64,000 nucleotides of DNA from Thelephora terrestris (lineage: Eukaryota > Basidiomycota > Agaricomycetes > Thelephorales > Thelephoraceae): contig WIUZ02000001.1 in the NCBI GenBank assembly GCA_015956445.1, forward strand, positions 3,472,001 to 3,536,000. Direction: 5' to 3'. Below are positions 1 through 10,977 of this stretch, one piece after another. The notes beneath the pieces are model-generated. The model searched no databases and was not told the DNA's origin. It worked only from the letters and a program-made list of their open reading frames with translations. Position 1 is the stretch's first letter; the number at the start of each line of letters is the position of its first letter. A program made the translations under genes and the position numbers.

Positions 1-1192
1 AATGTCGATGCAAAGGAGATTTACATGTAGGTTGAACTCCGTTTGCCCTCCATTCATACTGAATGACGGGATTAGGATATGTGGTTTGACACGAACGCGA
101 GCGGGGTCTAGTGCGAAGACGGAGCTGAGATTGGACATTCCAAAATGGGTTTACCGGTATGAGTCCTATCCTGGAAAGTGGATGAGGATCTTGCCTGGAA
201 CATCGGCGCTGGAATATCACGTCGAAGAGCCGCAGGCTCGGTATGCTCATCAATTAGTCTATGATCCGAAGACCGGTCAAACCTTTATGCATGGTGGAAA
301 TGGGGGCGTCAGCTCAGAAGCACCCCAGAAACAGAGCAAGCAGGAAGGGGATGTTGAAGGGGATGGCGGGACTCGGTTAGACGACTTCTGGACCATGAGG
401 CTTGAGCGGTGCGACTCGTCTACATGCCGTTCGGCATCTGCTGACTGTTCGACTTGCTAGGATCTCGCCCGAAGAAATAATTCGACGAACCTCGTTCAAG
501 ATTAGAACACAACAGTGCGTGTCGCTCGTGATGTACCGGAAACGTATTGACAGGCCGTACTGGGGTCCAGGTTCCGCGAGATGTGCGAGGAGCAACCGGC
601 CGTGAGGGCTCTGAGCTTCCTCCAGACCGAAGTCTCTGCAGCGGTCGATCATAGCTCCATGGACGAAGCTGCCTATTTCAGATCCCTCTTGACCTATCTT
701 CTCAACCCCACTGCGGGATCTCCCCCGGTCACTCAGGGCGATGGTTGCAGAGGGCGGACGCAGGGACACGGGCAGAGTCGCCAAAACCAGGAAGGGTCGA
801 GGAAGAGATCCCGCTCGGAGGACGATTGGACGAACAGGTTGAGTGGGGAGTCGGATGAGGACGTTGATATGAGCAATGGGGTGCCTGAGGCCTCAAACGG
901 AACCATGACTCTTACGATCGGAGAAGATCCTCTCGAACAAAGCTTACGAACTCCGCTTGCTACCACTCCAAATCTTTCCAATACCAGCCCCAGCTCCGGC
1001 GACCATCACCCCGATTCCGGTCTCATTTTCGTCCCTACTACGACTCCGATGGACCAGCCATCACCGCCTTCTCCTGCCAGGTTCAAGCAAAGGGTAGAGG
1101 TGTTTGAGGCCCTCCTCGAGTTCATTAACGAGAATGCCAAGGAACCCTCTGGAAACCTCCTGGATTGCATCAACGTGATGGGAGGGTCCTGA
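1..1192 (+). CDS. Muskelin homologue, 3' part (5' end outside window)
   Basis: C-terminal part of a muskelin-type kelch protein, a subunit of CTLH/GID ubiquitin ligases in animals. Exons that join in frame: up to 408, 461-514 and 571-1192; introns 409-460 and 515-570 are GT...AG. The kelch-like segment RYAHQLVYDPKTGQTFMHGG and the following LDDFW match the final kelch region of muskelin. After splicing, the helical stretch around REMCEEQPAVRAL and VDHSSMDEAAYFRSLLTYLL matches the muskelin C-terminal region. The last residues return to a conserved helix (VFEALLEFINENA) after a Ser/Pro-rich low-complexity insert of about 100 residues. The frame before about 140 is uncertain and may hold another splice site. 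The family call is firm; the complex role is inferred from animal homologues. Confidence 0.85.
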
Positions 1193-2077
1193 ACTCATAG
1201 AAGTCACGCGCGGAGTCTCACCGACAGATTATACATTGGCGTGTACCAGGCTAGGCGTGGTTATCCTGACTGCTTCTTGGATTTGTTTCTTGGTTAACAA
1301 TTCTACTTATGATAACACACACGTGGCTCCAGATTGTACATGTACCACTCACCAGCACTTCGGAACTTTGTAACTCAATATTCTGGTATCACGTCCGGTG
1401 GTCACGGAGGTTCGATCCATGGAAATGAACGATGATCAATTTGAGACTCGGACGCAACGACCTTGCCGGAGGTCATGCGTCCGCCCCTTCTCGGAACAAC
1501 ACCAGAGACTTCAGAAATGGATATGGGAGAGGTCCGAGTGACGTTGCGATCTATTAATAAGCTCTTATGAAATGCTGAAGATAATAACTAGAGTGAGATT
1601 CGTATCTGTCTAAATGCGGGGGAGTGGGGGAGAGGTAGGTACATGATTAGCCAGCAGAAACCTGGGACACGCCAATCAAAATGTCGGAAGCAATAAACGG
1701 TCGTCTATATTCGACCTGAAAGAAAGTTCGCAAATAATGCGTCGGGGAGAAGGAGGAGGATGCAACGTCTAAGGGTCATGAATGTGTGATCTAGTTCTTG
1801 TGGGATTCTATGCAAATCAATGAAGAGCTCCCAAAGGCTCCGTTGTTGCGGTGGCAGATCAGATGGTCGGAAACATAGTTTGACCAGGCGAGAGAAGAGA
1901 GAAACGATGAATGGAAACGGTGCAGGAAAGCATTTCGCCTCGAGTCGGAAAGAGAGTGGGGCATTAATGCTGAATATGAAACATCGATATCAGGAGATAG
2001 TTGAGATGCGGTCCGTGTGACCCTCGGGCTCAGTAATTCATGAATGGTAGACAGGGGGAGGGGACAAGGGGGGTTTA
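1193..2077. other. Intergenic, convergent gene ends
   Basis: 885 bases between the stops of the muskelin gene (+) and the arrestin-like gene (-), so it should hold both 3' UTRs. I see no coding frame with recognisable content; the 66-codon frame near 1820-2020 has no family features. Confidence 0.6.
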
Positions 2078-4197
2078 TCAGACGTCGGGAGATGGTGGGG
2101 TCGTGAGCTCGGGGGTGGAGGACTGGGTGCTAGCTTCTTCGTAACTCGGCAGACCACTCATACTAGTTAGAGGGGGGACTCCCCCACCTGCGAAACCCCT
2201 CGAAGCGGTCTCATAATTGGGCACCTCGTTGAGATGACACGGCATGCTGCCAGTCGAGATATGTGGAGACGAAGGTGGAGAGTTTCGGGCGGTAGTCCCC
2301 TCCGAGGTTCTGCAAGGTACCTCGGTTGACTCAAGCGTGTGAGGCTGACCGAGAGAGGTGATCGACTGGTGAGAGTGTGTTCGGTGACTGTGTGAGAACG
2401 AAGAAGCGATGGCACTGAAAGGATTCCGGAAGATACCCCGACTTTCGTGAGAGTTAGCGGGTGTAGTATGGCCGCTATTGCGTGGGCCACGTTCCGGGCT
2501 GGAAGCTCGACTTGGAAGTCGACTGGAGAGCCGGCTTCTAGGGGCACTCCAGTCTTCGCTCCTCCTGCGGTTGCCGGAGAGCTGATGTCTCGACAATGCG
2601 GACGTGATCCAGTCCAGTGGCGCATCGGCGGGGACCTGAGGCAGGTGCATATCTGAGTGAGCCTGGAGTGATGGAGGCTGTAAAGCGGACGACGGGGTTC
2701 GAGTCTCCGACGAAACGGAGTACGATTGGCCAGTGGTGGGAACCCTGTCGCGTATATGGGCGTTGTATGAAGGAAGTTGAGTATCTTCTAGACTCTCCTC
2801 CGGGCCTCCGTGTATTCCGAGGAGCATCCTACGTGTCGGTGTGGACGCAGACCGGGCTTCCGAAAGAACGTGATTATCGAGCACATGTATACTGAGTGAA
2901 CAGCGGAGTTCAGAAGTGTGTCCGTCGAGATTGGCGATGAGGATGCTCCAACGTATCCGATGGACGACCGTAATGGGCTCCACATGGTGGGTGGGTGTCA
3001 GGAACGAAGGTAGAGTAATGTCGAGACGTGCGACGAGGTCATTGCTCTGTTCATCGCTCGCCTCCGCTTCATCGTCTGCATTGGATCCTGCTTGCATGGA
3101 TGACTCTGCAGGTGACTCCTGTCCAGCATCACGCATAGACACAGGGGAGACTTGGCCGCTGGAGTCTTCGGGGTGGTAGAGTGGTGGAACCCTATTGCTA
3201 TGATGGCATTCAGAACCGCAAACAAGTTTACCACCAATGACCTCGTGCTTCGTAACGGCAATGGGTCGCGTGGACTCGAGAGGGAACACCCGATGGTGAC
3301 TATTGAGTGAAAACCTTATAGTCTCGCTGATTGTGGACGTGATGGAGAGGACTTTGACCCCCTTGGAGATAGGAACGAACTTGGCGACTGCTGTGAGGGT
3401 ATCCCCAGCAGCCCAAGCCTTGTGCGGAAGGAGGATGCTGTACATCAATTTCCCTGGCCAAGTATTTTCTATCTCCGAAGATTGCTGGTATTCGAGGGAA
3501 TCAGGGGTGAAGGAGCGGATGATCGTGATCGGTAGGAGGGCATGGAGATTATGGATCAAGCCAGGTCGATGAACCATTGCGCGTAACTTGTATGAGATTT
3601 TTGCACCTCCGAGCGTTGTGGTCGAAATGCTAGAAGGTAAGTGACCCCCAATGTGTAGTTGGAATGGAAAGCTATGACGGCCGGCTTTGAGAGTGTGGCT
3701 ATGCGTCTTCTTGCCTTCGAGAAAGGTACTGTCGTGCTCGCAGATGAGGTACGTCGGGCCAGACGTCGTGAGGGACAACCTAGGTCGTATGAAACCCTCA
3801 AGTTCACGAACAGGGGTTTGGAGACTCACAAATCGCTGCTCGGAGGGAGCTTAGCTTTGCCACGGAATTGGAGGGTGATTTCCTTGATGTCTGTGTCGTC
3901 TGGGAGGTAGAGTACCACGTTACCAGAGAGCAGAACCGGTTCAACATCCACGCCTGGGCCTTGAAGACAAAGAACATCATTGGTGACCACAATCTCCAAT
4001 GTCGGTTGCCACTTTTCTTTATCCCTCGGGGGCATGTCCAGTGGGTCCCACAGTCCGGGAACAGGGATAGGAGTGAGAGTATGCGCGGAGCTAGTCAAGG
4101 GAGTCAATCCGGTAATCGTAAAGCTATTCTCTGCATGTCCCTGTTGCATCCTCGGGGCGCCAGAGGGGGAGGGTGGTCTCGATACGGTCTGTGGCAT
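2078..4197 (-). CDS. Arrestin-related trafficking adaptor (ART-like)
   Basis: Predicted 689-residue alpha-arrestin. Exons 3830-4197 and 2078-3779 join across a 50-nt intron (3780-3829) in the middle of the arrestin N-domain, giving GKAKLPPSSDL followed by LSLTTSGPTYLICEHDSTF. The N half has the beta-strand pattern and the PFQLHIGGHLPSS turn typical of fungal ARTs. The C half is long, Ser/Pro-rich and disordered, with GLPSYEEA near the end, a likely Rsp5/Nedd4 WW-binding site. ARTs recruit Rsp5 to plasma-membrane transporters and trigger their endocytosis; that role and the cargo are inferred. The first ATG at 4197 opens a frame with no earlier in-frame Met near it. The muskelin gene ends convergently downstream. 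Confidence 0.85.
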
Positions 4198-4807
4198 CGC
4201 GGTTGACTCGCACGACCAACTTTCCGGCTGAACCCCGTGACCGGGAAATGGAGAGGAGTGAAGGGAAGGAAGGAAACAAGCGGTTGGACTCGAAAACCTT
4301 ATGGCCTGATTGTCGACTCGGACAAAAAGAGAATTTTGAGGGCCCGAATCTCTAATCGTCTGCGGCGAAGTGGCTCAACCTCTCCCGAAGTTTGGATAGT
4401 GTCGCGCTTCTGAGTTGTTCGCGAATTCCACGACGTTAACGAGCCCAGAACGCTCACGCGCACACATGCACCTATAGAGTCAAGACTACACTGTGCACAG
4501 GGGAAGTAGTCAAGTCCGCCGCCCCCCGGTACTTCTTCGGAGTAAACCTAGACGTCACCACCAATCGGGTCCAGATCAGAGATCGGGATCAGACACCTTG
4601 CGGTCCGAATCCCGCACCCTGGATCCCATTCCCGATTCCTGCCAATTTCCTGGCCAGGGCCCAGTGGGCACTGGGCGCGGTGCTGGTCTCATTTCGGGCG
4701 CACGATTTTCCGGGTTAGCATACACGAGAATATTCACATACACAACGTTACCGTCACACTCTGGTACATTAGTAGCTATTAAGATGATGGTAGGATGATA
4801 CAAGAAT
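4198..4807. other. Intergenic: ART upstream region and CCP1 3' region
   Basis: 610 bases between two minus-strand genes. It should contain the ART promoter (high-coordinate side of 4197) and the CCP1 3' UTR. No coding signal or structured repeat recognised. Confidence 0.55.
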
Positions 4808-6284
4808 TTACTCCTTCTCCTTCTCGTCCAAGTTCTTCATGATCCAAGGCTCCGAGACAACAAATTGTGGGGTCGGGACACCAAGTTCCATCAGTTTAGA
4901 GAAAGCAGCAGAGAAGCTATAGATGAAGCTGGCTGTTAGTGTTCGAAAAAAACGTCGTGCGCCCACACCTACTCTCTAAAGAACGCGTCCTGGCTTTTGG
5001 CATATTCGAGGGCATACTTCTTGAAGGCTTTGTCGCTGACCATGGTGTAATCGGTGCTAATGCGTAACGGGTCAATCTGTGATGCGTTGCGACGATTTAA
5101 GGCTCTGCAGCTTACGGAAGCATCATGAGTGTTCCGGTCTTCTTGTCCTGCAGTTGCTTGGGCCCATTCCACTTCTTCCAGACCCACCTAAGACGACCGT
5201 GAGAATGATAATCACCCAGCAGAAACAGGTTATCCTTACTTCTCATCAAACAAAAGTTTATAGAAATCGTTGGTGAAGGTAATGGGGGAGAACGTCCAGG
5301 GACCTTCGAAGCCGGAACGGGCGGAGTGACATCTGCCGACGGCGTGCGCGCCGACCAAAGCGACAATCTCCTGGTCATTGAAGCTGAACAGAGCATGATT
5401 AATGCGATCAAAAGGTGCTCAAGGGGGAGAAAGGTGTCGTACCCCATGCGGTAGAAGATATTCCGGACATGTGAAGCACCCTGGGCAGCATCGGGGAGAC
5501 GGCCATCCGGAGTGGCGTCCTTGGCGAAGCCATCAATTCGTCCGGGCCTCCAGGGAATTTTAGGCCCAGCCATCTCCTGGACGGCAGCAACACCAGCAAG
5601 GGTCCACAAGTCACCATAGCTTATCCATGGAAACTGCTCCTTGATCTTCTCTAGCAAAGCTCGGGCAACGTCCAAGCCGTTGTTGGCACCATGGATGGAC
5701 TCGGGCTCGAAACGCATGGTGGCATAGTTGCTGTACATTTCTGGTATCAGAACTGTAACGCGGACGGGTACGGGGGGTGCGTTTACCTTCCACCAGTACC
5801 GGCCTCCTTGTCGTATGTTCCAGATGCATGCCACGCCAGTCGGAGGAGCACTGGGCCGTAGGAACCGTCGTCGTATCCCGCATCGCTAGCGTCGTCCAGA
5901 AGCTCGGCGATCTTATAGTAGACCTAAGTTACATGAAGTTTACATAAGCGCAGTCCGGGCACATGGTAGGTAACGAACCTTTTGATATTCTTCCTTGGTG
6001 GGGACGAAGTTGGCAGCAACTTTGGCAGACTGGACGCCAGACTTCAAGGCTGTCTCGGCACCCTTGACAGCATCGCCAGAGCTGTAGACGTACCAGGCGA
6101 CGCCACCAACAGCGGCAGCACCGAGACCTGCCCAAAGAAAGGTGTTGGAAGAACTCTTTGGCGCTTCAGTGGAGTATTTTCGGAAACCGGAACTCCTGAA
6201 GGCAGGAGCCCTGTTGGGAAAGGCTGAGCGAACAGCCAAGCGGGAAGAAGAACGAAGAGAGGGTCGGATAGCAGAAGTGAACAT
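4808..6284 (-). CDS. CCP1: Cytochrome c peroxidase, mitochondrial
   Basis: Haem peroxidase that reduces H2O2 with electrons from cytochrome c in the mitochondrial intermembrane space. Seven exons: 5979-6284, 5787-5923, 5443-5730, 5240-5383, 5116-5187, 4973-5056, 4808-4916; all phases agree and give 379 residues, the usual family size. The N-terminus is Arg/Ser-rich with no acids (import presequence), followed by a hydrophobic sorting segment at about residues 49-68. Catalytic landmarks are present: distal LRLAWHASG (Arg, Trp, His), proximal [12 protein letters not shown], and GFEGPW, which carries the radical-forming Trp of true CCPs rather than the Phe of ascorbate peroxidases. The tail MMLPTDY is also diagnostic. 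Start ATG at 6284 is the first Met before the presequence. Confidence 0.97.
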
Positions 6285-6700
6285 GGTCGGATGAGTTGCG
6301 TGTTGGGCCCAATCGCTCGAAAACCCCCGCTCTTCTACTGGCTGCTTTAAAATCAAATCAGACCTGCTGACATCCATCTGAAGTGTTATCACGTGGGCTC
6401 ATTAGTCAGCTGCGGTCCCACTTGGCATGCGCACTCCGTCTGGGCCGAGTCCCGACCACGTTCAATGTTCTCGAACCGGCTCTTGTTTCCCATCTTCCTT
6501 TCATGAAAGATAACAACGATTGTGAAAAGCCTATCGTAATTGTGTGTATGGAATCGTGTCAAGAAGCGGGAGATCGACGCATGCGACCGAAGGGACAAAA
6601 ATAGTTAGTCGGGCCGAGCTTGAAGCCTATTCTGATCTTCGCCGCATATCGGCCGCAGACCTTCTGATCATGTGTGCACTTTGACAAACACTGTCGAAAT
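6285..6700. other. Intergenic between CCP1 start and tRNA-Thr
   Basis: 416 bases holding the CCP1 promoter (minus strand) and the 5' flank of the tRNA gene. No clear TATA box or open frame of note. Confidence 0.5.
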
Positions 6701-6772
6701 GCCTGGTTGGCGTAGTGGTAGCGCGTTCCACTTGTAATGGAAAGGTCACTCGTTCAACCCGGGTACTAGGCA
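6701..6772 (+). tRNA. tRNA-Thr (anticodon TGT), intronless
   Basis: A 72-nt cloverleaf. The acceptor stem GCCTGGT pairs with ACTAGGC (one G-T wobble), discriminator A at 6772. The anticodon stem TTCCA/TGGAA closes the loop CTTGTAA, giving anticodon TGT (reads ACA, Thr). The T arm ACTCG/CGGGT encloses the 7-nt loop TTCAACC. A-box (TGGCGTAGTGG) and B-box (GTTCAACCC) promoter elements are internal. CCA is not encoded, as expected for a nuclear gene, and there is no intron. Confidence 0.96.
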
Positions 6773-6776
6773 TTAA

Positions 6777-6782
6777 TTTTTT
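6777..6782 (+). terminator. RNA polymerase III terminator of tRNA-Thr
   Basis: A run of six T starting four bases after the tRNA 3' end, the normal Pol III stop signal. Confidence 0.85.
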
Positions 6783-6872
6783 CCCCTGCTTCCACATCAA
6801 AACAAGATCCCTATTCACAAACAACTATTTTGTGGGGTAGCCAGATTTGTTTCACAGTACAAGCATTGCTGG

Positions 6873-9010
6873 TTAGGTTTGTGCGAGGGCGTCGTAAACA
6901 GCGTTCCTGTCCCTCAACGCTGAAAACTTGCCCGGCGTGCGGTCTCCACCAGAGCGTCGCTCTTTGAGGTACTTGGAAATCAAGAAGGCCACGTCTAATG
7001 AATTCCCTTTAGCGTGAGGGCAGGCTTGACCACAGAAAAATCACGTACCGAGCGATTGCTCAAAGTTGAGTCGGGGATCACAAAACGACTTTCCAGACAG
7101 GAGACGCGTTAGCGATGTGATAATGGCCTTGGAAAATCACAAAGTACCTGATAGCGGAGACCAAGCTCATCTTCCGTCAATTCCATACTACCACCCAAGC
7201 ACTCTGTCACGCTGAACCCCTCTTCGTTGAGCTCCCCTGTAAACTCAAGTGAGACTCCACCGAGTCGCGAACCGCACTGCTCGTGAATTCGCAGACAAAG
7301 GATGATTTCTTCAATGATATCCCGGAATTGACGGGTTTTGAGACCCGAAGACGATGTTACGGTGCTGAGGGTTGGTCAAGCAACGGATTCTGCCGACCAA
7401 CTGACCAACGTACTTTCCGTGCATTGGATCACAGACCCAAATTACGGGGTGTCCAGATTTCTTGATAGCTTCAATATGCAAGGCAAGATATTTCTCAATC
7501 TTGAACGAAGGTTCAGTTAGAATTTTTGCGTATGACGTTACCACACACCTTGCCTGCGCCGTAACGAGTGATCAGGGTGATTCTGCCGCTCTCACGGTCG
7601 GGATTGAGAATGTCTAAGACCCGTGCAAGTTCATCGCTTTCCATACTCGGGCCGACTTTCACGCCGATGGGGTTCCTGATGCCCCTAAAGTACTCGATAT
7701 GTGCTCCCGTGATCTGACGCGTACGGTCACCGATCCACAGGAAGTGGGCAGAGGTGTTGTAGTAGCTTTGATCTTCCTTGGACTCCCGCAACGGGTTCCT
7801 TAATTTTCGCGTGAGTGCTTCCTCATAATCGAGCATAAGCCCCTCATGGCTAGAATTTCGTCAGTACATCGAGGGAGGTATAAATGCAAGGGTAAACCGA
7901 CCTGGTGTACAAATCGACGGCGCCGAATGTTCCTAAACCACCTCCTCGCTCGTACCCAACGGCGCTCTCGCTCCCTGTCTCGATGCCGATAGTTCTCGAG
8001 AAATCAAGCGCATCCGACAGATTGGTAACGACTTCCTCGAATTCCTTTTTTAGAGTGGCAGAGCGAACGTGTGAGAGAGACCAATCTCGAGGGTGGTTGA
8101 GAGACGCGAATCCAGAGGCAAGGATGGCACGGATGTAGTTCAGTGTTGTGGTCGAGTGAAAGTAAGCGCTGTAGGAGTTAAACTTTGAATTCGGATACAA
8201 ACACGTTTGAGCGGTTCTCTAGCTTACCTGAGGAGTCTTTCAGGATTTGGATTCCTGTCTTCGGGGTCCAGACTAGTTTAAAAGTAGAGACGCTCAGTGC
8301 GGTCAGAACGCTTGGTCAGAACGCCGAACATGCCTATTGACATTGTCACCCCTGCATTCAAATTTGTAAATGTATTCCGCTCTCTCGAGAACTTTTGTAG
8401 CCGCATACCTGAAGCTGGGAACAATTTTATCACCAATTTTCTCCGTTGGACTGCTGCGAGGTTTCGCGTACTGTCCAGCTATGCGGCCGATGCGAACCAC
8501 TGGGGTACGAGCACCCCAAATAAGGATCAAAGAGAAAGAAAGGATCAATCCAATCTTTGCTGTGATATTTTCCTGCAAATGCCGTTCGTAAGGCCGAGCA
8601 TAGGAGGGATTTTCAAGACCCACATGGGTGCAAGCGTCGAAGCTCTCTGCACAGTCCCCGGCGTGGAGGAGGAACGCCTTTCCCTCCTGGACTTGGGAGA
8701 GCTGGTGCCTCAAACGTTCAATCTGCCGATTACTGTTCAGCCCGGCCCCAGCGATGTGTTGTGGTAGAAATTTCACCTCAGACGGCGCAACCAAGGGAGG
8801 AAGAGTTGCAATCTTGGACAACACCCTAACATACTTCATTCAGCAAACATCCTGTGCGATTATCACATATACTAACCTTTGAAGATGCTCCTCATCTGCA
8901 TATTTAACGCCCTTAAAACCCTGAATGAGTCGAGGAGTTAGAAGTTGGATGAGAGCACAGACCTGCGCCGCTGGCTTTGACTTCCAAGAAGAGGGAGACC
9001 AGAAATCCAT
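6873..9010 (-). CDS. Class II 3-deoxy-7-phosphoheptulonate (DAHP) synthase
   Basis: First enzyme of the shikimate pathway: phosphoenolpyruvate plus erythrose 4-phosphate to DAHP. Class II (plant/AroG-like) marks are clear: [16 protein letters not shown] at the start, [59 protein letters not shown] and [16 protein letters not shown]. Twelve exons: 8963-9010, 8877-8920, 8624-8825, 8409-8572, 8334-8351, 8228-8272, 7902-8168, 7549-7849, 7414-7499, 7148-7364, 7049-7088, 6873-6994; they close in frame to 517 residues. Exon 5 is only 18 nt and the intron after it (8273-8333) needs a GC donor; both are required to keep the RGDNVN...[13 protein letters not shown] reading. The intron set is denser than in any neighbour. 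A TATA-like box lies about 35 nt upstream of the start. Confidence 0.94.
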
Positions 9011-9527
9011 ATCGTCGTTGGTAACGGAAGCAAGTAACTAGCTGTTTTATACCATTCGCGGCCTAGCAGTGTCGTCACGAAACGCTGCGCCACAGCGGCT
9101 TAGTACACACTTGTTGCGAACCTGGTGTGATCTCCGGGCGAATGACTCTGGCAGTGGTATCATCCGCATTCTCGCGGTTATCACGGTGTTTTGTCGGAAA
9201 AATCAGATGCCCTTACGGAACGGTTGGATTAATACTACGCATTGCAGCTGCTGATTTCTTGGGTTCGCGTCAGTCACCAAGGTCAGGAGTGCCCGCGACC
9301 CGGAGAATTAGTTAGGGGTTCTTGTACATGCGTGAGTCCCCGAGGCGTGTGCTTGAATACTTTGGTCCTCACGAGTTCTCAGAGACCCGTTGCATGCCGT
9401 CAACGGCGGCAAATTTAACACCATCCCACTTGCGGACTGTCCCTACAGCCAATTAGAATTTCGCTGATTTTCGGACGTCCTCTTGGGTCTTGCACTCGCT
9501 TTTTACAGAACCGAGACAAAGGATCAT
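9011..9527. other. Intergenic between DAHP synthase and unassigned gene
   Basis: 517 bases between two minus-strand genes. Apart from the TATA-like box I see no feature; short frames here have no family motifs. Confidence 0.5.
9045..9051 (-). promoter_or_regulatory. TATA-like box upstream of DAHP synthase
   Basis: Minus-strand TATAAAA in the context GGTATAAAACAG, ending about 35 nt before the ATG at 9010. Position is plausible, but it implies a very short 5' leader. Confidence 0.45.
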
Positions 9528-10562
9528 TCAAGAGAAGTTCAGAACTCGGGATACATCAATGTGTACGATACGGTGCCTTCCTTTACCATGTCCTTGTGAC
9601 TGTTCGATCCGAGTCCGTTCGAACTCGAGAACCAAATCCTGTAGGTCTAATGGAAGCGTGCACAACTCGACCATCCGTTTCGGACCTCCATCGTAAGTGT
9701 CATCACTGTGTCTGTTGCACCAAGAGAAAACCTGAGTCTTGGCTTGTTTCCATGAGGCGGAGCGACCGGGACCTCGCCCAGAGTGGTACACTTGGTCATT
9801 CCAAGGCACAACCCGGACGAAGTCGACTGATGGTTCCGATTCAGTAGCCGAAGGCAGAGAAGACGAGGAGGGAAAGGAGCTCCTGCCATTATTCGGAGTA
9901 GGTGTGTTGGTTGTGAGTTTCCTTTCGAGCTCGAAGAGAAGCATTCGTGTGATTCCTCTTAGTGACTGTTCCTTGGTGGAAGAATCCTCAAATTCTGAGA
10001 CAGAGGGAGCAGATCCTTCATCTTCGGCGAGCACTACAGATTGTGAGAGTTCATCCCCAACGGCAAAGCTAACGCGACGAGGCTTTCGAGTTTCTTGGTC
10101 AGGGCTAGTAGACAATATATCATGCAACGAGGAGCGCTTCTCTGCTAGAAGTGAAGAGAGGGATCGCTTGAGGATGGGTTTGAGATGGCCGTCAAGGTTG
10201 GCGGTAGACTGTGATCCAGGTGGCGGTCGTAAAAGCACCTGGCTATCGAAGCTCTCCTCTCTAACCACAATCTTTGGCAGCAGATGAGCATATGGGCGAG
10301 GTGTGTACACAGAAGACGGAGAGTCGCCTTGGGATCCCGACTCGCCCAGATTTGATTCGTTTGATTGCCTTGGATAGCGGACATCTTGAGGGTTTTCTGG
10401 CCATTTGGGAGACGACGAACTGCCCGTATCTTGCGCACCTGTCCGAATCGTTGGGAAGTAGTCGTCCGTGTTCCCCTGAATAAGATCTTCTCTGGCGTTC
10501 CGGATCTGTTCCTCACTGCGCTTGTGTGGATTTGATTGAGGCATTGCTCGCACTAGCTGCAT
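9528..10562 (-). CDS. Unassigned Ser/Pro-rich protein
   Basis: An open frame of 344 codons without internal introns; I do not recognise the family. The N-terminus has a short charged segment (PHKRSEEQIRNAREDLIQGN). The middle is rich in Ser, Pro and Glu and probably disordered. Two islands look conserved: KPRRVSFAVGDE, which resembles a PP1-docking RVxF motif, and a C-terminal amphipathic stretch (CTLPLDLQDLVLEFERTRIE). Start may be the ATG at 10562 or the one at 10544. A short intron near the C-terminal third cannot be excluded. It lies head-to-head with the CM1 coiled-coil gene, 415 bases apart. Confidence 0.65.
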   Translation of the reverse strand: MQLVRAMPQSNPHKRSEEQIRNAREDLIQGNTDDYFPTIRTGAQDTGSSSSPKWPENPQDVRYPRQSNESNLGESGSQGDSPSSVYTPRPYAHLLPKIVVREESFDSQVLLRPPPGSQSTANLDGHLKPILKRSLSSLLAEKRSSLHDILSTSPDQETRKPRRVSFAVGDELSQSVVLAEDEGSAPSVSEFEDSSTKEQSLRGITRMLLFELERKLTTNTPTPNNGRSSFPSSSSLPSATESEPSVDFVRVVPWNDQVYHSGRGPGRSASWKQAKTQVFSWCNRHSDDTYDGGPKRMVELCTLPLDLQDLVLEFERTRIEQSQGHGKGRHRIVHIDVSRVLNFS

Positions 10563-10977
10563 TGAAACCTTTCAACAGCGATGTTCAGTCTGGCACACAC
10601 ACCACTCACCGTTGTCGTGACTTGGTGGGGACAAGTTTAGACCCCTGGGTCACGGCTGTCACGGTGGGTGACTTCGCGCAAATCCCAATACCACGTGATC
10701 GGGAACTCAACAGTGGACTTCTTCCGTCTGGTGCCAGGTTTCGATCTTTCATTTTCCAACGGCAGTCACAAGCGCCACGAGTGTCGCCACCATACGAGAC
10801 GCTTTCCTGGTCGGACCCCACGCTTGGCTTTTAGTGTCGTCTCTATAGCGAACGATACCCGTTGTGGCATCCACCACCATCGAGCAAACGCTTGTGAGTC
10901 CGTACCAATCATGACCTTCCCAACACAACTCCTCAAGCGTACGTTTTGCAATTTGTTGTACAGGCCCGCGAAGGGTA
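10563..10977. other. Bidirectional promoter region
   Basis: 415 bases between two divergent starts (10562 minus, 10978 plus). It must drive both genes. No obvious TATA box. Confidence 0.5.
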
